64,000 nucleotides of DNA, from positions 21,607,398 through 21,671,397 of the forward strand of contig JAUJPP010000003.1 in assembly GCA_030562195.1 (NCBI GenBank), given 5' to 3'. How positions within the stretch are numbered: the stretch's first letter is position 1; every line of letters starts with the position of its first letter. The position numbers were made by a program, and so were the translations under genes. Positions 34,367 to 45,695 of the stretch are shown in pieces. Below the pieces are notes generated by a model. That model was not told the origin of the DNA. It saw only the letters and a program-made list of their open reading frames with translations, and did not search any database. The DNA is from Nipponacmea schrenckii. Taxonomy: Eukaryota; Mollusca; Gastropoda; Lottiidae.

Positions 34367-36019
34367 CTTAAGGTGCTTCGGAACCTTGCAATAAATGAGC
34401 TGAGTCCAAAAATATTGCAAAACCTATTTCAGTTGCAACAAGTGGCCACCTTGGATACAAAAGCTCAAAATATGCACATTAACACCAAAAACCAAATTTT
34501 GTGAACGTTTCCCTTTAAATCATCAAATGCACTGAATGACCCCAGCTTTTTAGTCTGAAAATAAGACAAAATAACAAATCTCTAACAACAATAATTCTCC
34601 ACAAATACACATACATAATCCTTAAAAGATACACAGAAGGTAGCTCACACGTTATAGGTACATCACTCCAACCTTAGTTTTCCAATAATAGGCACCTATA
34701 AGCCACACTTCCTTGATTTTATGGCAAGTGCAACACATGGTAAAGAAAATGGCGGACAATATGGCGGCTCTTCTGTCTGTCAAAAATGACTAAAATGTAC
34801 ACTAATTCCACTGATTTCCAGAACACATACATCCATACACACAAGATTGAAGCTGGGAATCTCTTCTCTTCGGTAGTACCAAATCGCCATACACGGATTC
34901 AACGATTATCGGTCACTAATACCAATTTTCACATCACGGTTCACATTTGTTGACACGAAGCTTCGTGCTCGATGCATCACATATCCTTGTGAATGGCAAT
35001 ACAACCCAAACAGTTCATATTTTTACGCTGGAAAATAAGCGTTGAGAATAATTGATTAATTGATGCATTTAAAAACTGACTGAAACGAAAACTTTATTTG
35101 AAAACATCAAAACCACACAGAAGTCTTTGATGTGCGTAGGTCTTCGTTCATAGGGAGTCAATCGGTATTTCTCAAGAAAAATGTCAACATTGATGAAATG
35201 TGAAAGATCGGATAACTAACATGAGGTTACATTATGCAATCCTTTAACTTTGATGTACATGGAATAATACAATCAGCATAAAAAGGAAATAAATATCTCG
35301 AAAATAAAAGAAATTTACCTTCAAACAGGAAACCGTCAATGTAAACATACAGACCACGTGATGGTGCAAGCCTCACAAGTTTTGTTTATAAAGTTTCGAA
35401 ATTATTCACCAAAAATATTTTAATGACATATTTTTATGTAAACGGTGATAATTTACCGAATAAAACATTCATATGTCATTGTAAATTTTAAAAAAAAATG
35501 TTTTAGTATTTACCACAATATTTACCATAAATGGCGTGTGTTTACGGCAGTCCAAAGAGGTCATAAAAATTTTGTTACACCTAAGCCTTGAGTGGACAGA
35601 TTAAGTCTACATCCTTTCCAATGAGTTACTCCTGTAAACGAACGCAAATTACAGTCAAGCTATATTCAGTTATTAACCTGAACCGTGTAAACTTTCGAAA
35701 CATCACTTCTTGCAAGTTTTGGAATCATGTGGAATCAGGTGCTAGGCCCCTACGATGGGAACTATAAAATGTGTGGCCTAGGCTAGGGGCCTATCTATAA
35801 AAGTGACTTTTGAGTCCACATATAACTCAATAAGTAAATATGGACCAATGTAATATGAATATTTCTCCAAAACAAGAAATGAACAGTAAGGATTTCTTCC
35901 TCAGTTACGAATATGACAATGAGAGAAATTTTTACTTCCAGAGTCTTCCATAGTGATGGTTATTACGTCACCTCTTTGACCACGTGACGGAAGTAACACG
36001 ATTTCTCCGTGCAGCAATC

Positions 36020-36026
36020 TATAAAA
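36020..36026 (+). promoter_or_regulatory. TATA box of the transposon ORF
   Basis: TATAAAA 227 bp before the ATG at 36253. Confidence 0.4.
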
Positions 36027-36252
36027 CGGCACGCGACAGCGTATTAACGTGGACTCAGTCTCCGGCAAAAAAGGCCAAGAAGAATCACAGAAGAACGAAA
36101 AATTAATACACTGAAGAAGCCAAAGCAGGTCGATCCTTACTCTACGTCTGCGATATGGTTTTTACACCATACCTACGTAGGCTTACAGGCAGTCAGCATG
36201 ATAGTGTCTTAGAGCTCGCATCTCTTATACAGGTGAGGATTGCTTTTCAAAA

Positions 36253-36950
36253 ATGGAAAGGAAACTTCAAAAATTTATGACCAAGGAAAGCTGCATTCCG
36301 AAGGAAGATAAGGTTTACACACCATTACTTTTCACAGATAGCAAGGGGAATCATTTAGAGTTTAGTAGATCTAGGCCCAGATCTGCTACTGCTAGCCCTA
36401 ATGACAGTTATGATGTTGAAAGACAAATTGTCATTAATTCTAAAGGAGGAAGGACACCCATGCCCTTGACTATCTGAGATAATCTTGCAGAGGAGATTGG
36501 GTTCCAGGGCCCCCTGTGTATGCTTGGCTTGGAACCTGTGACTTGGCATCCAAGGCCAAATCTGGCTTTATCAGTCTTGTATCTCGAAACAATTCATTAG
36601 TCAGGGATATAGCTGACAAATATCAGCAGATTGTTCAAGTACCCTTACTTCTCCATATTTCTGTGGAACCAAAGAGGTACCATAAAGATCCATCAGTTTT
36701 CGAAGACCAAGACCGCCAACTGGTAGCTCAAATTTCTCAACTGGACACAATCCTCAGATCTATAAATAATTACATTGGAAGTCATTCTCATTATTTCTAC
36801 GTGGATCTTTACAGGGTGTCTAAAGCGTGCAGAAAAAGAAGTACCAGTGCAGAATCTGCTCAACCAACAACTCGCCAGTATTACAGCTATTAACTGTACA
36901 AGGATGGTATTCACCCAGGCAATTTAATTGGTAAAGTTTGGATGAAGAAG
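36253..36950 (+). pseudogene. SGNH-hydrolase-like ORF of the TTAA transposon (broken)
   Basis: Starts with the ATG at 36253 (MERKLQKFMTKESCIPKEDK), meets a TGA at 36475-36477, and continues after a frame change near 36510 as VYAWLGTCDLASKAKSG... to a stop at about 36893, followed by LYKDGIHPGNLIGKVWMKKI. The GTCDL block, a long helix-rich middle (LVAQISQLDTILRSINNYIG) and the DGIHP block fit an SGNH/GDSL-like fold, with Asp and His of DGIHP in the catalytic position. I know such domains only loosely from ORFs linked to animal transposons. One stop and at least one frameshift make it inactive. Confidence 0.5.
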
Positions 36951-37209
36951 ATCGCAAATCAGGCTACCAAAGACTGCTGGATCTAGATTTTTGTTACCAC
37001 TCGCAGGGTGTTTGAAATTGCAATCATACTGTGAGGGCGTTCTTCGCTGGTGTGGTTGTTTATTACTTTCACTCCTGCATTGGTCAATGAAGTGAAAATC
37101 CAAATAGCTGATAAATATATCAACAAATACTGAGACTGGATATAAGCCCCTAGCAAGATTTTTAAAATAGCAAATTTGATTGTACAACTCCTGTTTTGGT
37201 TACTATCTT

Positions 37210-37469
37210 GTTTATCCTGAATTAGACCAAAAAGCATCATGGCTATCAACTGCGGAAAGAGATACAGAGCATTAAATTGACCACATCACCTAAGACAACC
37301 ACATCTGGTTCGAAGTGGTAGCCTACAACATAAACCTCCGTGCTGTATGGGGAAGTATGACGACAGGAAGTGGCAACAGCCATTTGAGTGAATGTATGGG
37401 AACAATGGGGATTCCTAGCATGTCTACACATACTTTTTCGTCCATAGAACATGAAATTGGGAAATGGTG
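37210..37469 (+). pseudogene. Kolobok/Mutator-like transposase fragment
   Basis: Frame at 37315-37469 reads VAYNINLRAVWGSMTTGSGN through HLSECMGTMGIPSMSTHTF and SSIEHEIGKWW. This matches the conserved N-L-A/G-x-V-W-G...T-G-x-G...L-x-E-x-M block of a DDE transposase family found in many invertebrate Kolobok elements. It ends at a GT donor-like site (GTATGT, 37470), so the original gene may be spliced. The catalytic part downstream is not visible. Confidence 0.6.
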
Positions 37470-38029
37470 GTATGTTCTTATTTGGAAATCTTATTACTTT
37501 TGTATTGCCGTAAATTCAGATTTTTTGCTAGGAATTAATATGGAGAACGTAATATCTCTTGCAAAAAGTGAAATCACTACATTATCTTACTGGACTGAAA
37601 AGTGCCCATACACATCACCATACTATAAAAAAAAAGTAGTACCGAAAAAAAATGGCCGCTTTTGTTTACTGAATTTAGAAGAAATTTAAAGGCCTTTTAT
37701 TAAAATATCATTTATTTTTTCCAAATTTCACGATTGGAGTGCTGTAGTTGTGTTGACATAAGAAATAGTTATTTTAATGGACATTTTACAGGTGAATTTC
37801 TGTTGTTAGTGAATGTCTCAATTTTTTCAAATAAATGGTAATTACACCTTTCAAAAACATTTTTTTTTTTTTATAAAGTTTTATTTAGGTGATTAAACAT
37901 AATAGGGCATCCATATACACAAAATATGAAATGATAAAGGTCTAATTAAAAAGTTCACTTCAAACATTTTCAACCTATTTTGCAAGGTTCCGAAGCACCT
38001 TAAGTAGACGATATCTATGTCTGACAGTT

Positions 38030-38190
38030 ATCCAATGATGATTCTGAATCTGAAGACTCGCTATCATTCTCAAAAACTATTTCAGTGGCTTGATTCTGGT
38101 CGTATTTTCTCTTCGACGTTTTAGTATAATGTTTTGGTGTTTCCAGATGAGCAATAGCATATAAAGAGAGATACAATGGGTTTATTTAAA
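38030..38190 (-). pseudogene. Possible coding fragment right of the transposon
   Basis: The minus-strand frame reads AIAHLETPKHYTKTSKRKYD, then an acidic Ser/Glu/Asp tail (ENDSESSDSESS), then a stop. Lys-rich then acidic composition is typical of real disordered tails. No family recognised. It could be part of the same locus as the fragment at 34112-34366. Confidence 0.25.
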
Positions 38191-38199
38191 CAACATGGC

Positions 38200-39740
38200 T
38201 GACATCATTGTCTACATTTTACATTCTAACTCTCTATACTATAAAGATAAGTAAGGTAAGAAAGGGACGTAAATCTGATATTCCTTTTATCAGACTACAT
38301 ATAATCATATGTCTATAGCCAGTGTCTCTATATTATACGACACTGTCTATAGCTATGAATGTTACACTTAGTATCAGGTTGACAAGAGTTATCGGTAAAT
38401 AAAATATTTGTCTGGTTTCCAATGACGAAGAATCACACCAAGTTCCATCAAAAGTCTACGAGAAACAAGGTCTCAATCGTGTTAACAATAATTAAAACTC
38501 ATTTTCAAGAGCCAGGACAAAATAATAGATATATATAAATGTCTGATTTTCAATATTATTTAAAGATATATTATGATAAGTTAGATAGACTTAGTCAAAG
38601 TGAAGTGTTTTTGTTTTGTCCTCTTTTTCTTATCCATCGTATTGCCCCATGTGAAATAAAGAGTTTATTATTATTATGTCACTAAGCAATAACCTACTCC
38701 TACGAAAGCGTAATAGGGCCTCCTGTCCTAAAACAATATATAGTTTAATTTAATTGATGTCTCCTCGATGCCTTATTATTTATAATAAAATCGTAGATGT
38801 CATTTGACTTATTACAATGGAATTAGACACTTCTTCATTGCATCTAATTATGGCAGCTATTCCCTTCCATACAAAATAGTCATTATGTCAATCAAGGAAG
38901 TGTATCAGTTACATGTATTTGAAAATAAATAGTTCCTTCGATATCTCTACGCCTTTTCCAAGAAAACCTTCTCACTACGAGAAAAGGATGTGGTGTTATA
39001 CCACAATCAAAGAGTCCAAGGTGCTTTGCTGTCAGAACTTTCTATAGCTATCACGGAAACCTTTAAAATCAGGTTACCCAAGCATAGTTTTACATATTTG
39101 TGCCGAGCTCAAATATCAGAGCAGACCTTAGCGTTAAATTCACATAAATGTGAAATTGAAAATAGACTGGTTACCATTCATAAGTAAAGAGCCAATATGG
39201 GAGGGAGGAAGACAGAACTATTGTTTTGTATCATGTTGTTGTCTTTACCACAGAATGTTGGGGGTAAGCTATATTGGTTAAATGTTACTTTACAATGAAT
39301 TGTTCTCAATGAAAGGCATGTAGCCGACCTTACTCGTTGGGGGTTTGCTCAATAAACGATTTCCGGGTTTTCGCAGCCATATTTCGTGGGTAGCAAACTC
39401 GACCTTGATCTTAGTCAAACGCCATTTGTAATGTGTAGTCAGCAAGTCACCTGTCTACTATTTATAAATAAAAACAATATAACACATATATATTGCGCCT
39501 TGTAGAGTGTTTACGAGCAATTGTGTACGGACGAACGGACGGGCGGACATGGGTGACGACAATATACGCCCATTTCATGTTGGCGTATAAAAAAAGATCT
39601 GATATTTGACTACTATTACGTTCCACTTGAAGTATTAGACACTCCCATTTCCATTTGTATCTGGATAATTGTGTCTGCTTAGGTAATTTTGAGAGGGATA
39701 TTGCACCCGAAACGGTTCAAGTCAGACGCCAATAGGCCAT
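38200..39740. other. Gene-free stretch
   Basis: No supported gene. Around 39480-39590 there is a self-complementary dispersed motif (TATACGCCCATTTCATG and GGCGTATA); a relative appears at about 49780-49860 in the opposite orientation. Confidence 0.4.
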
Positions 39741-39749
39741 TTTTGTTAA

Positions 39750-41569
39750 AGTGTATGGAAAGTCTTCATATGGTGTACTTTCATTTTTGATAAATAATTC
39801 ATGATTGAATTGAATACCACTATCCTTTTCGCGGAAAAAAATATTCGTGGGGGTGCAAAAGTGATATTTTGATGGGAAATCGATGTTTTGTACGGAAAAC
39901 CCCGAGCACGTTCCGGAAATAGCCGAATGTACGCTAATGTATGCGTGACGTAGACTATGGACTTGACGCGGTGGTATCTGGGAACGCTTCACTGACAGAT
40001 AAACAAACATGGCGATCGTTATGTATTATAATAATTATGACAACGAGAACGATTCTTCAAGCACTCGCAATTCATCTTAGTCCGAAGAGGAAGAAGATTA
40101 ATATGAAATGTTTGGGGTGTGGTGGGCTACAAGTTTGAGCCAGTTAGGCGTCCTCGGGAAGGGGAGAATTACGGTGAAAGACGACGCCCTTTTCAGTTGT
40201 ACAAATTGGACCCATTGTCTTCGGAAACCAGTATCTTTTGGGAATACCAGTCGAGTTAACCCGGACCCAATATATATTATTGAAATAAAGGTGATATCTT
40301 AAAAACCCTTTGTTTTCGAATTCCCGATCACGCGATCGGAACTACTTTTAAACAGGATTTCGGTAGTAAGCGAGATCAGCGGTATATTGTTTTTCCCCAG
40401 TCGGAAATTCCTTTATTAAACATGGTTTCGGTAAATTTAGGCCCGATTAAACGATTAACAAACTAATTAATTAATAATGAAAACAATTACTGTGTGTGAT
40501 ACGTGTGATCGGAACTTCTTTTAAACCGAGATCAGCGGTAATGTACTTGTCCAATGCCCGACTTATGAAATTTTGTTTGTCAGCACATTTTATGGATGGC
40601 GTTGCACTTGTTTGACAGGTGTTTGGAATTTGCGGCGTTCGATGCTTTCTTCGTATCAATTTCTATTGAAATCAAAGGTGAGGTGTCGACCCGGGAACAA
40701 AAATCGAATGCATCCACCTCGCAGATTCCCGTAAATATGCACTGCTCACGTAATGTCTTTCACCATTTAAAGAGACAAAAACCGCCCGACAAAATTCTAA
40801 ATTGCTATCCATTTTCGACCTATAGAGCAGAAAACTACTATTCAATAAATGAATTAATTGGGACGCTTGATAATCAATTAATTAACAATGATCAGCGATC
40901 ATTTAATTAACGGACCGAGGCATTTGAACTACAAACCGAAAATATAATATAATGATTAGCTGATATAAATAGATAGATCTTTTATTGTTCAATCAGATTA
41001 AATTGTCTACATGTATCGATGGTTCCTTCATAGATTTATTCTCCAACAAGATGTGATTTATCCATGTTTTCACGGCTATTTTGTTTTAACCAGAGACAAC
41101 AGGAATTTAAAAAAATAATGAATAATCTCTATTTGAATGACCTAAAAAATCGGCATCGGTAAATTTGTCCCCGGGTTGACTAGAATATTGTCTCCGAGTT
41201 GATTTTTTTCTCGAAACTAACAAAATTGTGTCTCCAGATTGATATGTACCAAGTACCTCTTTTGGAAAGCTGTGTAAAGAGCTATTACTGCAAAATTGCG
41301 CGACACAGCGCTTCGGCATTTTGATGTAAATATTGTAATCAACAAAAACGTAGCCTATCAAGGTTCCAAAATTGACGTCATGTGGTCATGTGATCAAAAC
41401 GACTTAATGGCGGACTGTTTTTGTAAACAAACAAGAATTAAACACAAATAGTCTTTGTTTGTCTTATGCATGTATCTTTATTATCGATTATAAAATTGGA
41501 ATTGGATACAATAGGCTATATGGAAACATTCACGGTGTCAAGTGGTCCATAATTGACTTTCCATACACT
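39750..41569 (-). mobile_element. Second TTAA-target transposon, THAP-bearing
   Basis: Perfect 15-bp inverted ends AGTGTATGGAAAGTC (39750-39764) and its complement (41555-41569), each flanked by TTAA (39746-39749, 41570-41573). The 1.82-kb interior contains a THAP-type zinc finger start on the minus strand and further decayed ORFs, but no full transposase. Ends differ from those of the element at 34372, so this is a separate family. TTAA target plus THAP is compatible with Kolobok. Confidence 0.75.
41107..41319 (-). pseudogene. THAP-type zinc finger fragment
   Basis: From the ATG at 41319: MPKRCVAQFCSNSSLHSFPKE. The Met-Pro-Lys start, C-x4-C pair and SLHSFPK are the classic THAP opening. The rest of the C2CH motif is not in the same frame; a GT donor-like site after FPKE suggests an exon boundary. 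It belongs to the surrounding TTAA element. Confidence 0.55.
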
Positions 41570-41574
41570 TTAAG

Positions 41575-44500
41575 GGCAAGGTTAACCTAAGCCATTTGAA
41601 ATCTGCTGAAAATTTTGTCAAAATTTATTTCTAACCACGACACAGGGTCCATGGATACAAATTTCCAAAATGGGCAGAAAAACATCAAAATCAGAATTTG
41701 AGGAAGCAATTCCTTTAAACTTCAATGTGCACTTGATGACCCCCAATTTTCTGAGTCAAAATAGGACAAAATTTCAATTCACTAACTCCCATAGATAACG
41801 ATAACGAAAAAACTGAACACTCTCAAACTTATTTGTACATATTCCCACCTAATCCTACCGAAGCTTATTTTTTCAAAATACATTAAGATAGAAGCACAAT
41901 TGAACAAAGTTATCATCCATCCAAAACACTGTAATCAAAATGGCGGATTCGCAAACAAAAGAAACATGCCCCGAAATGCAGATATAACTAACACAAGCGC
42001 AAGTTATTAAATTGACCTATTAACCTGAAAATGTGTTATTGCTCATTTGGTATCAGAAGATTCTGATGATGATAGCTGTTGATTTTTTAAATTGAAAATA
42101 AACATTACAAATCAATGTTATTTTGTGCACACTCGGTTCAAACTCGTGTCACCCTTCGTGTCGGTTTCACATGTACAAATATGCAATTGCAAGAAAAGAC
42201 AATTTCGATAATTGTTTTCGAAAATATGATGTATAATACCAAGAAAAAGAAATAAAAGTCAACAGTAAAGATGAAACAGTTAAAAACCTGTCGACTAAAA
42301 ACAAATAAATCGCGAACTATATTTCCAGCGTATGTGCATCCCTGAAGTTAAAGGGCTCTTGCTGAGCTAAAATTTGTGACATTAGAAAAAATACAAGTAA
42401 TCTAGCAATTGTCAATGTGTACATTGAAGTTAAGAGCAATATTTGTATTGTTAGTCATTCAAAAAATATTTGTCAATTTGATAATCTATTTATAACAAAA
42501 AATGATGATGTCCGAAAATAGCACCCTTTTACCTGACAAAAACATCGCGTTACCATCCGGTTGCTAGCCAAAAATAAGTGACAAAATAGTTAAAAAAAAC
42601 ATTTTTCTTTTTCATACTTTCTATTTGAATGCTTTGTTTTAACGTTTTAGGAAGGAAATCTTTAATTATGTTGAACTTTTGAGTGCCAAATAAATACTTT
42701 ATTATTGTATGGATGGACAGTTGTGTATTGGTTAAGTCCAAGACAACCTAAACAAATTAAGGCGTTGGCCTTTCTGCCAATACACAGAGTTACTTTAATA
42801 TATAAATCCACGACTCAAAGTAAAACCATTTTGCATCTCCTTCTATAAAACTCATAGGCTTCCTTTTTACAACTAGTCTAGTCATACATAGCTCCCAAAT
42901 AGACTCACAGTCGAGAGTGGTCCTAGTAAGAAATTCCAATTCACGCAGGGGACGGAAGGAGAAAATAACTCACATGTAATAATGATATGAAAAGGCTATA
43001 CAGCTGCAGATTTTTGCACCCTTATATTGATATTTGATAGAAAGGGGTCTACTCTTTTTAAGAAGACGCAAAGACTCAATGCAGGTATATAGGCTTAGGC
43101 TTAGATTCTGAAACTATGGTCCGATTATATCTGACAAACATCACAGGGTTGCTTCGACAATAAAAATGCTGAGAACGCATTTTCTCGCTCTTTACATGCT
43201 ATACTCTGGCGAGAACAGACATTTACTCTTGAACCCCTGAGAGAATAAGCGCCAGCCAATACGGTAAGATAATTGATAGATACTTTCACAGAAAGATGTT
43301 GAGTTACTATCTGCATCTGGGCAACATAGAATGACACTACTGTTGTTGTCAGACTTCAAAGGCAATCATTTATAATTTTCGGCTTGTTCAAAGGTAGAGA
43401 ATTACATTTGATTTATGGCCGAGGGTAGAAGGGAAGTGTGTCAAGCTTTGGAATGGAGCCTTTTGACCGATGAAGTAGAGAAAGTGTAACGTGGAGAAAA
43501 GGGGGGTACCTTTTTGTGTAATGTGGTAGGCCTACTGTGTACGTTGAGGTTTAGGAGGAAGTGACAACAAGGGAAGTAACTCTGTATTCTTTGAACCGGA
43601 TGTTGCTTCTCTTCCTAGTGTAATAAACAAAATCTAAATCGTATTATCTCTGCACAGTACATGTAATATGAATAAGTCATGGCCTTGAATGAGAGCGTAG
43701 ACTAGGGCTATTAATAATAATGACAATGATTACGCCAAATAATGTCATTCATAGTCCACTTATAGACTCTCTTCAAAACAGAGTCCACGATGACTTTCTC
43801 TTGTGAGATAATAGCAATTATTGAAACCAGCGTAAGGCTTGAAAATACGCATGAAATCATTGGTATACAAAGCACAAAAACAAAACTAGCATTTAATTTA
43901 GTTAATGACCTCCCATTATCGTACCGCTACAATTTTTTTCGGTTTTTTAGCGATTGACTGTTGAATCAGCCGCCATTTTGAAATGTGTAAAATCATTCAC
44001 GCAACCATTTCCCGAGAATAGTTACTATTAGTGTAATAACTACATGCTTTTGATGCATAAATCATGTTGAAGATCGAATATATCATATATAATTAGGCTA
44101 TACTAATATTCAATTTAACTAATACGATTATCGATGTGTCCAAATTTGAACTCATGACCTGCTTTGACAGCCAATCAAATCGAAGTTGACCAAAAAAATG
44201 GCAGATATGATTTTATATTTTCGACCTCCTTGCCGATCGGCCTAAAGTTTTTTGACCTTAATGGACTTTAGTGTGGATATGTTGTTCTATATGTAAAGTG
44301 CGCAATTGGCTGATTTCAACGCACAGTAAGCTCACAATTTAACCATAAATCTTGTCTACACAGTGTAGACAGAATTGCGATTGTCTTCGCCTTAGACCCA
44401 AAGTAGACGGAAGGGTATGTGAAGCGTAGCGAAACCCCTTTCGTCTACGATTTTGACTATTTCATTCATTGATAAATTTCGATGTCATAAATAGCGTGTG

Positions 44501-44690
44501 ACGTCACAAAACGCCCTGTCAACATAATTTCGACGGCAAGACAACTCTTAAATGAGATAAACTTGTTTATGGAAATCCCGCATAGAACATTCAGGAAAAA
44601 TTAGGATTAAACGTAAGGTGTTTAAATAGGGTACAAAACATCTATTTTAGTGTTTGTGAAAGAAATGTAATTTATTTTAAGAATTCCAGA
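41575..44690. other. Gene-free stretch with palindromes near its right end
   Basis: No supported gene in three kilobases. Notable only for a perfect palindrome at 44353-44371 and a nearby inverted repeat at 44403-44448 sharing the GTAGAC core. Confidence 0.4.
44353..44371. repeat. Perfect 19-bp palindrome
   Basis: TGTCTACAC-A-GTGTAGACA. About 30 bp further on, a second inverted repeat (44403-44415 with 44436-44448) uses the same GTAGAC/GTCTAC arms. Confidence 0.8.
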
Positions 44691-45174
44691 ATATTCACTA
44701 CGAGACTACCTTGATTGACTGCGACCTAGCCCCAAAGGCTAGTTTTTCGGGCAAGGCATTTAAAAAAAAAAAAATTTTAACGGCCCAATTTTTTTTTTTT
44801 TTGGAATTTAAAAATGAAATCATATCTTTGCCCGAATATCCTATATTACTATAACTGTATTTTTTTAAATTGATAGCCCAATTTTATTCTCCTATAATAA
44901 TATTTCATAATTCATATTATTTAAGGATCGAAATCACTGCCCGAATGTCATTGCTATGATTATATTTTACATATTTCAAAAATTGAAATCGCAGCCCGAA
45001 AGTAGAGTTTATAACTTTTTTATACACAACCAAAAAAAGACAATTCGGGCACATATTTCAATTTTTTCAATAAATATTGTATGACATACAATATTTGTTA
45101 AAAAAAATGGAAATCGGTGCCCGAATTGCCTTAAATTAAGACAATTCGGTAAGATTTCACCTAAAAAGTTAACA

Positions 45175-45480
45175 AGTTCCTTGGCTTACTTCCCTTGGAA
45201 AATAGATCATTTATTAATCAAATAAATCAATAAAAATTCCACCAATAAGAAAATGTAAAATAAATTAGTTTAATAAGGTTTCAACTAACAACACACGAAG
45301 TCCCTGGCTTACTTCCCTTGGAAAATAGATCATTTTAATCACTTTGGGTTTTTTTGTGTAAAAAAAAGTTCTAAACTATTATTCCAACAATAAAAAAATG
45401 TAAAATAAATAAGTTTGATAAGGTTTCAACTAAAAACACATGAGTTCCCTAGCTTACTTCCCTTGGAAAAAAGATCATAA
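45175..45480. repeat. Three-copy tandem repeat, 124-144 bp
   Basis: Copies begin at 45175, 45299 and 45443 with AGTTCC(T)TGGCTTACTTCCCTTGG followed by GATCAT and an AT-rich spacer containing AAAATGTAAAATAAAT. It lies just before the transposase start and may be promoter or subterminal sequence of the hAT-like element. Confidence 0.75.
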
Positions 45481-45695
45481 TTATCATTATAATCACATAA
45501 CATTGCATGTCCTCTAGCTGTGATCATTTCAGAGTGAAATTTCGTTAGAATAACACCTGTTCTATCTTCCATCGATCATCGATAAACACGCACTAAAAAT
45601 TGTTCAAAAATATTTTTGTCTTTTGTCAAGAATTGTTTGGCCTGGTTATAACTTGCACTGTTGCAATTTAGCAAATTGACACAGAAATCAAAACA

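Larger units (their letters stand above)
34372..37999 (+). mobile_element. TTAA-target DNA transposon, Kolobok/Mutator-like
   Basis: Perfect 20-bp terminal inverted repeats, GGTGCTTCGGAACCTTGCAA at 34372-34391 and its reverse complement at 37980-37999, each flanked by TTAA (34368-34371, 38000-38003). The 3.6-kb interior holds a TATA box (36020-36026), an SGNH-hydrolase-like ORF broken by a stop and a frameshift, and a fragment of a Kolobok/Mutator-like DDE transposase. TTAA target duplication and this transposase type together point to Kolobok. Coding decay indicates it is no longer autonomous, although the ends are intact. Confidence 0.85.

Noticed and set aside
44361..44375. CAGTG as possible left terminus of the hAT-like element
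   Set aside because: Sequence after CAGTG does not match the right-end terminus and no 8-bp target duplication was found.
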